Positions 1 through 11,066 of a DNA stretch of 64,000 nt are shown piece after piece. The notes under the pieces were generated by a model that was not told where the DNA came from, did no database searches, and saw only the letters and a program-made list of their open reading frames with translations. Source of the stretch: Chaunax sp. Z400 (Eukaryota; Chordata; Actinopteri; Lophiiformes; Chaunacidae); the NCBI GenBank assembly GCA_037577475.1, contig CM075194.1, forward strand, positions 7,925,992 through 7,989,991, read 5' to 3'. Each line of letters begins with the position of its first letter. Position 1 is the first letter of the stretch. The translations under genes were made by a program, and so were the position numbers.

Positions 1-45
1 TGTACAATGAGACAATTTTAATTTTGGGGTGAACTGTTGTTTTAA
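1..45 (+). repeat. M1 miniature-element tail
   Basis: The stretch ends in GGTGAACTGTTGTTTTAA, a degraded form of the GGGTGAACTGTTCCTTTAA end seen intact at 2095-2113. The body of the element lies outside the window or is lost. Confidence 0.45.
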
Positions 46-1689
46 GGCCTTATTTTAAAATCATTTTTTCCCAATACAAAATGACTTCAATGTCTTGTGG
101 AAGCCCTGATCTGTCCTTCTCTGTGCCTGTCGGCTTCTCTCTACAGTGGCTCTGCTGTAGAAAGAAGCCTCAGTGCTTCACAGAGCGTCCGAGTGCACTG
201 CACACTACACAGAGTGCCATAACATCAATTCTTTGCTGTCAAACTCTATCAAGAGGGAGCGGCTGTGCTTCCGAAGGCCTCCTCTCGTTCTGCTCTGTGT
301 GTGACACCCCCACCGAGCCACCTGGTGCAGAGACCTTGTCATCCTTTATACGAGCCCAGGGTCCCAGCCTGCTGCTCTTTGCTGACAACACGATTACCAT
401 TAAATATTAATGCTTCCATTAAAGATCACAGCCAAGTCGCCTTGATAGGAGGGCGTGTCGACAAGCACATGCATAATATAGCAGCACACACACACACTTT
501 TAAGCTAAATCAATTAAACACCCAAGACAGTGTGTACCCACAAGTCCTGACAGGATCCCTTTTACTCATGTTTAAAATTTGATTATCTAGTCATCCCCTC
601 TGCTCAATTTCCTTGACAAGGAAGTGGAAAAAAAAAAACCTGCAACCCCAGAAAAGGTAATTAAATTTCTAATTTCGGAACTGCAGGTTTTTATCTCGAA
701 GTTTATCAAATGTCTCTGCCTTGCTCTTGACTGGAGGACATAATTTATGGATTCATTTATGAGCTGATCAGTGTGAACATCCATCATTACTGTAAGTAGA
801 GAGAGCATGTGTTGTTCGTAGCAATGACAGTAGAAGAAGAGAGCAGCGTGCAGTTTATTCGTACAAACAAACCATCAAAGTCGTCACCCTGAGTGAGTTT
901 GATTCAACATCATGCATCCGAGACCGTCAAATTCAACACTGGTGTTTCAAGCACACTGCACACAGAGGAAGGTGCCGTTCATGGAGAGGAAGAACTTACC
1001 GTCAGCTAACAGCAGGGCTGTGGAAGAAGAGGAAGAAGAGGAGGAGGGGAAGGCATGGAGAAAACAGAAAATTGAGATGAGCAATGGAAAAGGAATGAAA
1101 TTAGGTTGATATGAAGGAGAAAATGTAGAATGGCTTGGTAGTTGGAGGAATATTGCATTTTATGTTTTTTCTTTATGGGCGAGAACAACCGATAAAAGGT
1201 TTATTATGGGAAAAAAATGTCCAGCAGATATCAACAAAATGTTAGGTTCCAGCTATGAGTGGGACATTCATTTTAAACTCTATTACTCCCAGCTGTTGTC
1301 AGATGAAGTTTGAAAGTCATAATTACAGATAAACTCCAATTATAAAAAGTTCAGCATGAAATAGGGTTGGGCTAATATACGCACTTGCCAGAACTTGGCA
1401 TTTTCCATTGCATCATTCTCAAATAGATCTAAAAATTTAAAGAAGTTATGCTTGAATTTAAATCAATGAAGCTCTCAATGTCAACTAGAAGAATTGTGTC
1501 CAAGGACATGCGACTGGAAAAAAACACCCATGAAGGTTCAAATGTGTCTAAAAATTTTAAAAAATAAGCAAATTAAAGAAATCTGTTATGAGAGGAGAGC
1601 CTTTAGGCCCCCTACAAAGCATGTCTGAAATTTAATTGAATGAAATTGAATGACACACATGGGTGACCCTATTAAGCTCTCTTTGGCGG
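46..1689. other. No gene seen; unique AT-rich sequence
   Basis: I see no exon here. There is a short CA run at 484-498 and a purine-rich GAA/GAG stretch at about 1021-1055. Open frames of 60-109 codons occur but overlap on both strands and show no recognisable domain. Confidence 0.6.
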
Positions 1690-1830
1690 GGGGCAAAAAC
1701 AATGTGGAGCATGTAACTCTGCCAAAAGCCAAACAGTCCAACACAGGTCAGGTTACCTTGCCCGGCCCATGCCCCCATCCTTCCACCAAGTTGGCAGAGT
1801 TAAAAATGTGCAACATGTAACTCAGATCTA
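1690..1830 (-). repeat. Family R fragment with a short internal repeat
   Basis: A segment near 1765-1795 reads CCATGCCCCCATCCTTCC followed by ACCAAGTT, the reverse-strand signature of family R seen at 34195, 30420 and elsewhere. A near-direct repeat of about 20 bp (around CATGTAACTC) flanks it at about 1702 and 1805. Confidence 0.35.
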
Positions 1831-1844
1831 TTTAAAGATCTCCC

Positions 1845-2113
1845 AGCAGATTCATTATACATAAAATATCGAGGTCTCACTGATCTCTTCCAGCAGGGTG
1901 TATGCTAATGCTTTTAGCTTGGAGGCTACAGTGATGATTTGAGCTTATAGAAGTTTTTTTTTCTCCAGTCTCCATCTTCTTCAGCTGCTTAGAAGAATCT
2001 TGCAACGCTGTTTTGCTGTGAAGCTCCAGAAATGTTTTGAGGACTAAGAAACTTCAAGGAGGAGGTGCGTACATTGTGACTGATTTTTCATTTTTGGGTG
2101 AACTGTTCCTTTA
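1845..2113 (+). repeat. M1 miniature element, 3' part
   Basis: The segment ends in TTTTTGGGTGAACTGTTCC followed by TTTAA. Its interior (GTGAAGCTCCAGAAATGTTT at about 2020) is shared with the copy at 53695-53912 and less clearly with 28120-28312. No coding capacity is visible. I infer a non-autonomous DNA element. Confidence 0.6.
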
Positions 2114-2310
2114 AAACATTTGTCATCCACTTATCGGAGGGTTGGTGGTTCGATCCCCATCCCCACTACATGTTGAATTATCCTTGAGTAAGATACTGAA
2201 CCCAGTTTGCTCCCTGGGTGCTGTGAGGACGGCCCACTGCTCCTCAGGGATCAGTCAATAATCAGAAATAATTTCCCCACAGGGACAATTAAAAAGTATA
2301 TCTTAAATGT
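2114..2310 (+). repeat. SINE-like repeat with B-box motif
   Basis: The start contains GGTGGTTCGATCC, matching an RNA polymerase III B box as in tRNA-derived SINEs. It continues through the phrase CCTTGAGTAAGATACTGAACC, which I recognise from widespread fish repeats. It directly abuts the M1 end at 2113. It is too degraded to fold as a tRNA. Confidence 0.5.
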
Positions 2311-3650
2311 GATATTGAGATATACAAATACCTTTTATTAAGTTGTGATTAAAATATGCACTTCAGTTCAGTTGTTCTACAAATTGTTCCAGTCAGATAT
2401 GGAGTTCTTACAACCCTTCAGAGGAGACACCATGTCGAATAAAATATGCTGATGCTGAAGGTTCCTCATGCAGTTGCTCAGAACTACCACACCCCTTTCT
2501 TAACATTTTAATTATGACTCTGATGGTTAAAAAAAAAAATTTCAGCCATCAGAGGCTCTGAAAGACACAAAGACACCATTCATGTTCTCCACGATGGTCC
2601 GGCTGCTCCTGAAATCTCTTTCACCCAGACATGACACCAATTAACCTGTTTGTGTTCGGAGGCAGCTAATCAGCTTCCAAAATCAAATATAGTCCACAGT
2701 TAATCATCATTAGTAGCTAAGTGCATTAATTGCTGTGGGCGACTTGCTTCATTATCATTACTACTAGCCGAGCCGTGCTGATCTGAAGCCAAGTGTGGAG
2801 AAAAACCCAGCTGTGGTGAGTCTGTATCAGTCAGTGATAACAGTTTGTCATTTAGTAAAGGCCGGTCAGAGAGCAACAAACACAAACATACACACACAAA
2901 TACAAACGGGGAAACACAAACTTACAAGTAGAGGAAAGTTAAATGCCTATATTTAGATTATGAATCATTATGTGTCTCTCATAATTATATTTTTTACATT
3001 ATTCTCATTTCTTTTATCTTCTTTAATTAATATTTTACCATTTGAACTTCCCATCTAATATTATCTCTAAATGTGTACACAGGGGATTGTTCCATAAAAT
3101 ACAATAAAAAAAGAGGGGATTAAAGTCCAACACTAAAATATGAGTAATGGCTAAAGCAGTTATAAATATCTGTTAAAGCTCACGCAATCAAACTAAATCC
3201 AGACAGGTTTATGTAAGATAAGTGTGTGTGCACGTTATTCTCAGAGATCAAACATAGATCAAATCGACATAGCAGCAGTGGTGGAGAGAGAGCAGCGGTG
3301 TTCACGCCACGGAACAGGGCTGACGGTTCACATGAAGGAACTAGAAGGGAACCAAACAAAAGGTAATACAGCTGCCGTAAATGAGAGAAGACGACTGGTG
3401 AAAAATTAGTGAAACAATACGTAAATAGCAGTCAAATGTAAATGTGATGACTATATTTACATATATATATTTGATACAACCAGGAAGAAAGGATGAGGCA
3501 TAATGATTTAGATACTACACTGCTGGTTATTATCATTTTATACTATTGGGTTAATTTGAATTGATTTTATGTCCTATGTTTTGCTTTATGGAACTGAATG
3601 AACTGGAAATGAGTCAGAACTGGAGGCTCCTAGTCTCTAAATCCATTTTA
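2311..3650. other. No gene seen; AT-rich unique sequence
   Basis: Nothing recognisable. Short poly-A and CA stretches occur, and open frames are under 66 codons. Confidence 0.6.
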
Positions 3651-3654
3651 AGCA

Positions 3655-3720
3655 CTTTAAATGACATTAGAAATCTTTACAACGTGGTGTATAAATAAAG
3701 TTTACTTGCTTGACTGATGC
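3655..3720 (+). repeat. Possible LINE 3' tail
   Basis: The end resembles the AATAAAGTTTACTTGCTTGAC kind of 3' terminus typical of fish L2-type retrotransposon tails. There is no reverse-transcriptase sequence upstream, so this would be a strongly 5'-truncated copy. Confidence 0.35.
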
Positions 3721-3761
3721 CAAACTGACAAAGAAAACATGAGAATCACATGTGTGCCTGT

Positions 3762-3960
3762 TATTATAATAATAATAATAATAAGCTTTATTTGTATAGG
3801 AATTTAAAATGCACAAAGTGATAAAAAAATAAAATAAAAACAGGAATAGAAAATAAATGTAAACTTGACAATAATAAATAAAAGTAGAGCTAAAAAAAAT
3901 TTATAAAAAATAAAGATTGTAAGAATAAGAATAAGCTAAAATAAGGATGAAAATAAAGAA
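3762..3960 (+). repeat. AAT microsatellite plus A-rich dispersed repeat
   Basis: A short (AAT)n run at about 3764-3783 leads into AGCTTTATTTGTATAGG and an A-rich tail. This resembles the fish repeat that begins with AAT repeats and CTTTATTTATATAG. Confidence 0.45.
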
Positions 3961-4504
3961 CTAAATAATCATTCAAATCAAGTTATGGGTATATCAGGCC
4001 ACAATTGACAAAAGCTGCATCCCTGATTTTCTTTTGACTGTTTCTGGGACCAATGATCGATTAATCGACTCAAGATTTTTTTTAGCTCAACAGAAAAGAC
4101 ACACAAACGCAACACATAATATATTGACGAAGAAACAGACACAATTGACGGCACTCCAAAACCAGACAGTTGTCATTCTGCCAGCAGTAAAACTGCGTTA
4201 GGGAAGATTAACCAAACGGATGTAATTGAAGGGGTGGAGGAGTGTGTGTGTGAATTTGAGGACGGGTAGAGTAGGATGTCTGTGTTTAACCGTTGTCATC
4301 GTCAGTGTGTTCTGTTTCACGCTCGGCCGAATCGGATCTGTCTCGTTACAAAAGAGCGAGTCCTTCTTTGGCTCTCACACACAGCAGTGAGCGTCGATAC
4401 GCCGCTAATCTCGGCCTTCTCTCTCCACAGCTCATTAAGACAGAATCCTCATTTGACTTATCAGGGACGTTCTGGTTGGATCTGGGCCTCTGCCCGGAGC
4501 TGTA
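3961..4504. other. No gene seen
   Basis: Unique sequence. Overlapping short open frames at 4276-4557 on both strands have no recognisable homology. Confidence 0.55.
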
Positions 4505-5097
4505 TGTGTGGACAGGTGGAGGGAGGAAAGAAGAAGTCAGACGAGTCGGGTGAATGAATAAGATGAAGTGATAGAGGAAAAGAAACAAGGGCGGCTGGCG
4601 GGATTGGTGGAGGAGGAAGAGGAGAGGATATATGATGCTTTCGGGAATTGGAAAAAGGGATAAAAGAGTGGGAGATATGAGGAGGAAAGCATCGTCAGAG
4701 ATGTAAGGACTGATAAATGGATGGAGGTACAGCTCAATGTTTGACAGCAGGAATGGATGGATAAATAGAGAATCTGCCGTATGCAGGTAAATTGGTTGAT
4801 GGATTTATGGAGGGATAGAAGGATGGACTGATGGATTGGCGGAAACAAGAGAGCAAAAATAATTTATGGGGGAAGCAAGAAATGAATATAGGAGTAATAT
4901 TAAAGAAAGGACGGCATCTGGAGGAAGGAAGGGATGGAGAGGGGAGTGACGGTGAATAGATTTATGGAGGGGCAGGAGAATTGAAACATGGATGGGTGGA
5001 GAGATGGGAGGATGAAGGGATTGGTTGACGAAGGAGAGGAAGAATTGAGAATAATGAGATGAGAGAAGGAAGGAGCTATGGAGGAATGGTAAATGGA
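4505..5097 (+). repeat. Degenerate purine-rich GGATGGA satellite
   Basis: About 590 bp in which the + strand is mostly A and G. It is built from diverged GGA, GATGGA and ATGGATGG units (for example near 4720, 4755, 4805-4835 and 4990-5010). The periodicity is loose, as in an old tandem array. The 103-codon minus-strand open frame here (4537-4848) simply reflects the pyrimidine-rich complement and is not a gene. Confidence 0.65.
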
Positions 5098-6530
5098 CTA
5101 CACTTTACATTTGTGTAGTCTTAATATTCTATACTTCCCCTCCTATGGGTCAAGAATGACCCACCTTCACTAAAACCTTCAAATAAAGCAAATGAATGAA
5201 CTAATCTTTTTTTTGCAAGTAGAAAAAAAACTGTTATTGATCATTCACTTTGTGAATATCTGGGTTTTGACATCGTTATAGTGCAGAGAGACTGCGTTTA
5301 AACAGGAGACACCACTCATTTATTACATCATAATACATACAAATAATTAACGTGTGGAAAAGACATAGAGGGATGACTGATGTTTCTCTGCAATCACGAG
5401 GGCTCATTAAAAATCAAAGATATAACCTACTGTACTGACGATGAGTCACCAGACTTCAGAGGAGAAACACAAATGCATGTATGAGGATATTTATAGCCAT
5501 ACTGTACGTCCACCTACAGACATATTGGCACAAATTGTTTCGTGCAGCTCGGAGTGATGTGTTGAGTAATAAAGGTTGAGGATTGCAGCTGAGCCAGTCT
5601 GTATCAGTCCTCAACTCGCACCAAACACACACTGTCGGCCTGCGAGCGAAACGAGATGACAAAGACGGATGCTTCATCTGCCTTTATTATCTTTCAATAT
5701 GCAAGCTGTGTAACGCGTCCATCATCTTGTTATGCTGTATCCATGTTTCTGACAGCATGGGAAGGCTTCGGAAAGGAGTCAGAATGCTGAGCACACACCA
5801 TACTTCATCTTCTGAAGCAGCGCGGCTAGACTGAATGAACTGATAATTTAACTGAATGCTGGATGATTTCACTCCAGCAGTCTGATGAAGGCCTTTCATG
5901 GATGAAAAGTCATGTTTCTAATCTCGCTGAGCTAATTAAAGCCTCCACGAGTAGCATTTTGACATCAATAAATCTTTAACACATTCATTTTGAGATATTA
6001 CGGTGATTACTGTAAACAAATACAATCTTCGCCAAGAAAATTGGCAGCCCGTATCAGTCACAACACAATGTTTTGATATTGTGTGCCAGCGAGTCGAGTT
6101 TAGGCTGAAATCTGGTGGTTTCATTACAGCACACAGCGAGGAAATGTCAAATTCTTCTAGTAGCACATACCTCCAACAACACCACTGTTACTAAAACCTC
6201 AACAAGCAGAAAATGGTTTCTAGAATATGACAAAACAAAATCCTGTAACAGTTGTTCATCAGAGGTGTATCACCAATAATAAAAAAAACCAAATATCATA
6301 CAATGAACATATATTTATTTCATCACTGATGACATCACTTAACTCGGATCTGCCTCGTTTATGAGTTATCAATAAAAATATGATTTTCCATAATGGCGGA
6401 TGTGGATCTGTTTTTCGTCTATATATATCTTTGTATTTGGATGATATGTATTTGAAGAACATCATGAGTTCTCCATGCCAGGGTATCTTTATGTCAACTG
6501 GCCTATTTTTTTTTCATGATAATGGCAAAA
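5098..6530. other. No gene seen
   Basis: Mostly unique sequence without recognisable coding or repeat content. The stretch 5990-6170 is complex and non-repetitive, but nothing identifies it. Confidence 0.5.
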
Positions 6531-6534
6531 TGTT

Positions 6535-6660
6535 AAAAGAGGCCCAATCTCACATTATTAAAGATAAGGAAAAACTGATCCAGAATCTGCATCTGTAATC
6601 AAAATTGACAAAGATCCACCCCTACAGTTTCCTTAAAATCCATTGCCAACTTTTTGGCAG
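6535..6660 (-). repeat. Probable family R remnant
   Basis: The phrase CTGATCCAGAATCTGCATCTG resembles the 'detailed by GATCC/CTGGATC' interior of reverse-oriented family R copies at 9170-9572 and 59395-59580. It is heavily decayed. Confidence 0.3.
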
Positions 6661-6744
6661 ACAGGGAACTTGTTTCAAAGAATATAATTTAATTTATTTT
6701 GGACAAATGATGTGCTAAGTTTAAAAGCAATTAAAAATACATGA

Positions 6745-6948
6745 CATAAAATGCCTTTAATGGCCACACAGACCACTTTTTGTTGTTGTCAAACCTTTTG
6801 CCTCTTCACTGCCACCCTGTGGATGTATTGATAAATGTAAAGGACGCAGAGTATGGTAAGTATTGTAAGTATGGGTTAAGTATGTGGGTGTTGACGGATA
6901 AACCGTTTGAAATGGACGTATCTATTTTCGTAAATGAGCCTTTATAGC
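6745..6948 (+). repeat. Harbinger-like miniature element, one half
   Basis: It shares TTGTTGTTG, CTTCACTGCC, GTAAAGGACG and GACGGATA with the reverse complement of 60609-60780. It ends in GTAAATGAGCCTTTA, a decayed form of the GAGCATAAATGGGCCT end of the 60.6-kb element. The other end is missing. Confidence 0.6.
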
Positions 6949-7850
6949 AGCAGAAGTTGTTTTCTCCTTTGGTGGTTGTCTTGACATTGCTGGCCTACTT
7001 TAAAAACCAAGTACATTTATTATCTCACTATATGTTCTGAGATGAAGTCAGTATACATATATTGCCAGTATAGTTTGCAGGAGCTTCCCCTTCTTCCACC
7101 GCCTAACTGGAACTCCAGACACGAAAGTGGAATTGATTCCAAGTCAGCTGCTGGTAAGAAAGTCATTTATTACATTTACAAGCTAATACTTCAAGAGGAG
7201 CATGTGAAATTTAAAATGTACCAATAGAAATCAATGCACCATTAGATTCCATATTTGTTTTAATCTGTATCCCTGCTCCCTCGGCTGGGAGGGAATGCCT
7301 ACAACCCCAGACGGCCAGCCTCTGGATGCACCAGAGACGCTCCTAATCGGCCCATATGCTGCATTTCATCTGGGACTGTTTCTCATATTAACAAGAGCCT
7401 CGTTCCTGTCGCTGTGCCTGATTCTCTGGTGGTTCTAGCTCCACCGCCTTTTGTTTCACTTTGAATCTATTTCCCAGCCTCCGTCTCATGTCTTTAACTC
7501 TAATTCTCTGAACCCCACAGTCTCTCATATATCTTTATACTGCTCTATTCATCCCTTTATTTTCCTTGATCGCTCAATTTCCTCAGCTCTGTTTCCTAAT
7601 AGTTTTGGGTGATGTGTCTGAAAATGTTGTGATGTCCGTATTTATTCTTATTTAAATGCTTATGTTCCGTAAATAGCAAAGACCAGTCACAAACCATGCC
7701 ACACCACACTTATATTTTATTGTACTGTATGTAATGCATTTTTACTGAAATAGCTACTAAAATACGACCAGAATACAACATGCAATTCTCTATATAAAAA
7801 CTTTATCTTATCTATCTTGTTGATTAAAAGACCTTCTTTTCTCTCTTCTC
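6949..7850. other. No gene seen
   Basis: AT-rich unique sequence; nothing recognised. Confidence 0.55.
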
Positions 7851-7854
7851 AATT

Positions 7855-8025
7855 TCATTTATTGATTCATCTAACGATTATTTTCTTCTTTATTTAATTA
7901 GTTATTTGAGCTATTAAAAGGAACAAGAAGATTTTAGGCATTTTCTTGAAAAATTACTCAAATTATCAACCAATAAAATAGTTGGTTATTAATTTTCTGT
8001 TAATCAACTATGTGATAAATTGGGA
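7855..8025 (-). repeat. Family S dispersed repeat
   Basis: Contains GGCATTTTCTTGAAAAATTAC and TTAATTTTCTGTTAATCAAC. This is the reverse-strand pattern of a widespread fish repeat whose ends carry ATTAATCG-like motifs. Other copies are at 19290-19398, 47350-47400 and 59600-59785. Confidence 0.55.
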
Positions 8026-9165
8026 GATAGTTTCTTCTTCACATTTCATACATATTATTTATGATATGTATGTATTTGTATCTACATCTGGAGACTCCCC
8101 TGACACACAGGTTCATAACTAACTGGTAGAATAAAACTAAATTTGATACTTCACATTGCAGCTGACCACTGAGAAGATTATGTCTCACATAAAATATTAC
8201 AGAAACATTACAGTAGCACAAATTTCAAGACCCCACCACCACCTCTTGTCTCATGCTCTACATCTCTTTCTGAGCTTTACTCCCAACGTCTCTCTGCCTC
8301 CATATTTCTCTTGTTTCTACGCGTCTCCTTCTCTACATCCGCCTGCCTTTCTGTCTCCTCCTCTCCCTGATTCGTCCGGTCCAGATGTCACGCTGCGCTG
8401 AGCGGATCAAGTGTAGACGAGTTCCCTCTCCTTGTTAGCAGTGTGTTTATTCTGCAGCTGTATCAGCCTCACTGCCGTGTCAGCAGCAGGCAATTACAGA
8501 GCAGATTACCGACTCTGATAATGTCATCAGACCAGGCCTTTATACACACACAGTGAACAGGCACATACACACACAGACAAATAGACGCGTAATTATATAG
8601 TTCACAAGTTCACTGCTTACTCACCAACAGGCGCAGTATATTCACTCACTTGTACACACACACATTCACTATGTGTATTAATGGGTTGGGGAAAATGATC
8701 ATATAGCAAGCCGACCTTAGGAGGCATGGCGACAATACAGTGGCTGAGAGGTTGTAGTTTAACATCCTTAATATATAAATGATTAACATAAACTCAACCT
8801 ATAAACTCATCCTGCTTCATTACGTCATATTACCAGTATGACTGGTAATTACTATTATACTTCTATTTTCATTTATTATTGCTCATACCAAACTCTATTC
8901 TTTTAAGTGTACTGACCACATTATGTTGCATGTATGGTTCTGCTGAGTACCGTCTCACGTTTAAGGAGAATATGCAGTCAGCCAAGGCCCAACAGTCCCT
9001 TCTAATTAAATAAAAACCCAAATCTAAAATGAAATTATCAACCCAACCTTATAAAGTTTTATCAAAGCTTATCATAACTAGGTGAACATAGCCACTGTGT
9101 ATTGGGTCTGTAACTAAAATATCAGCTAAGCTAATTTTATCTCACTGTAGTAAATTTTCCATGAG
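8026..9165. other. No gene seen; possible conserved noncoding stretch
   Basis: No exon identified. A CT-rich stretch lies at 8240-8400, and 8560-8670 is CA-rich. At about 8405-8550 a complex, non-repetitive block with AATTACAGAGCAGATTACCG looks unlike the surrounding decayed repeats. That is only an impression of possible regulatory DNA. Confidence 0.4.
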
Positions 9166-9169
9166 TGCT

Positions 9170-9572
9170 ACATATTTAAACATTCTGGATCATGAGATCC
9201 AGATTATTACTTGGATCCAGATCCAGATCTGATGTGTGCTAGATCTTATGAGGATGTCATCGTGTCATTTTTGTCTGAGCATTGTCAGCATTATCTATAA
9301 AGTTAGAAGCAAAATTATTCTAATTGACCCTATCCCACAATGGTAAAAAATAAAAAAAATCATTTAAATAATTCTGGATCCAGATGATGATCTAGATCAT
9401 CACCAAAATATAATGGAGAGCTCTTTGGTCCATGCCCTATAGTATCTCTCTGGAAATATTGAATTAAAATCCATTAATTTCTTTTTGAATAATCCTGCTA
9501 ACAGACAGACAAACAAATTAACGCTGGCAAAAACGATTACTTAGCTTCCTGACGGAGGCAAGTAATCAGTGT
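9170..9572 (-). repeat. Family R repeat, long copy
   Basis: Reverse-oriented copy. It has GATCCAGATCCAGATCTG-type runs, TGGTCCATGCCCTATAGTATC, AATCCTGCTAACAGACAGAC and finally a decayed GACGGAGGCAAGTAA start box at 9553. At about 400 bp it is the longest copy in the window. Confidence 0.6.
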
Positions 9573-10600
9573 CAAACTTCGGTACCTTAGAGCGCGTCTG
9601 GGTAGAGAGTAACTTAAACAGTACAGAGTGAAAGAGAGAGAGCTAGACTGTGTCGCCGCTGCAAGTGTGGCTATACAGATATTTATTAGATATAAGAATA
9701 AGGAGGCAGATGACGAGCACAGCGAGCTTTCTTCTCTGCATCCTATAGGCTGCTGTGAGTCACGTACAATCGCACAAGAGTAAGGACATGAAACAGGAGA
9801 GTCTACATGTTCCAGCTACATTTCTGTGCCTTTTTTATAACATAGACAATAAAAGAAACAATGCAAAATTGGTAAACACACAGACAGACAGTACAGGTAA
9901 ACACTCCAGCGGGGGGGTTCTCTCTATGGAGACCCTTTGCTGACTTCACAGGGAAAGAAGCATGTCTCTGCTGTCCACTGTGATGTATTGTGGTCACTGT
10001 GCTGACATCATGATGTAACCCTGAGTACTGATTTACAGCCCTTCTCAGACGAGGATGCACAGACAGAGAGCCACGGCCGCCTCCGAGTCGTCTCAGCATC
10101 TTTTCAGGGGTGAGACCCCAAAGATCCTCCTGAAGCCCTCAGTATTATCATAGCAACATTAACAACTTCAGAATTATTACACATTTCCCACAGAGGACTG
10201 CAGTGGAAGTAACTTCTTTTTTTGTTAATGCTTTTATGTCTTACCCTCTGGGTATGAGACAGCCTGCGTATGAATATTTTATCTTGTGTATTTTTAAAAA
10301 AAAATGTTCTTAAATGGGACATCCTCCAGAACCACACAATTAAAACGAATCCTGAAGCAATGTAAGCCTTTTGTTGACACAATAATAAACACTTATTATA
10401 CATATCCGCCTGGTTATTGGAGAATTTTTGGACAATAAATTTCATGTGACTGTTCTCTAAGAGGAAATAAACTCATTCATTCATCCTTTTTACCTACTTA
10501 TTCCCAACACATGGACAGATTATGAGACAACCTGCCCCTGGGTACAGACACGTAAGAGCTCCCCCATCCCCGTCCACAATACAGGGGCTGCAATAAAAAA
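9573..10600. other. No gene seen
   Basis: Unique sequence. Overlapping open frames at 9755-10445 have no recognisable domains and read across both strands. Confidence 0.55.
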
Positions 10601-10604
10601 AAAA

Positions 10605-10862
10605 AAAGAAGTTACGGTTGCTAAAGTAGCCTGGCTGTTTGAGTGTGGCGGCCATTGATTTGTGCTGGGCAGGATACTCCATGCCTGCCGGGCATTGACC
10701 AATCAGTCTGTAACGTTTCATGTGACCTTTTAGTACCTGCTCGGCTCGCTTGGAACCATAACGGAGGGGGTACTAAAAAAGTAGTACCAGGTACCTTTAA
10801 CCTAATGAAAACGCAAAAAAGGCGAGTAGAGTCGAGTTGATATACCGCAGTGGAAATGGGGC
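10605..10862 (-). repeat. Miniature DNA-element fragment
   Basis: It carries ACCAATCAGT, TTTTAGTACCTGCTCGGCTC, CTTGGAACCATAACGGAGG, AGTAGTACCAGGTACC and a terminal CGCAGTGGAAATGGGGC. I recognise these from a common fish repeat whose strong CG content differs from its surroundings. Open frames on both strands here are products of the repeat. Confidence 0.55.
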
Positions 10863-11045
10863 TTATCACAACCTCAGCTGCTGCTGCCGTTTTCGTTATT
10901 GGCTCACTTTTGACCCCTCACTGCGTTCTTGTGGATGTATTGTTTGACATCAGTGGAAGTATGTTGGACATTGACGGACACGTCGTTTGAAACGGATGTG
11001 TTTGTTTTAGTATGTTTAGGGAGTGTAAATGAGCCAGTGTGTGTT
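10863..11045 (+). repeat. Harbinger-like miniature element, one half
   Basis: TTATCACAACCTC, GTGGATGTATTG, GACGGACACGTCGTTTGAAA and the terminal GTAAATGAGCC match 6745-6948 and the complement of 60609-60780. It directly follows another miniature element, suggesting that one inserted into the other and took away half. Confidence 0.55.
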
Positions 11046-11052
11046 TAGGAGA

Positions 11053-11066
11053 GGGGGGGGGGGGGG
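11053..11066 (+). repeat. Poly-G run of 14
   Basis: An uninterrupted G homopolymer, likely length-polymorphic. Confidence 0.9.
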
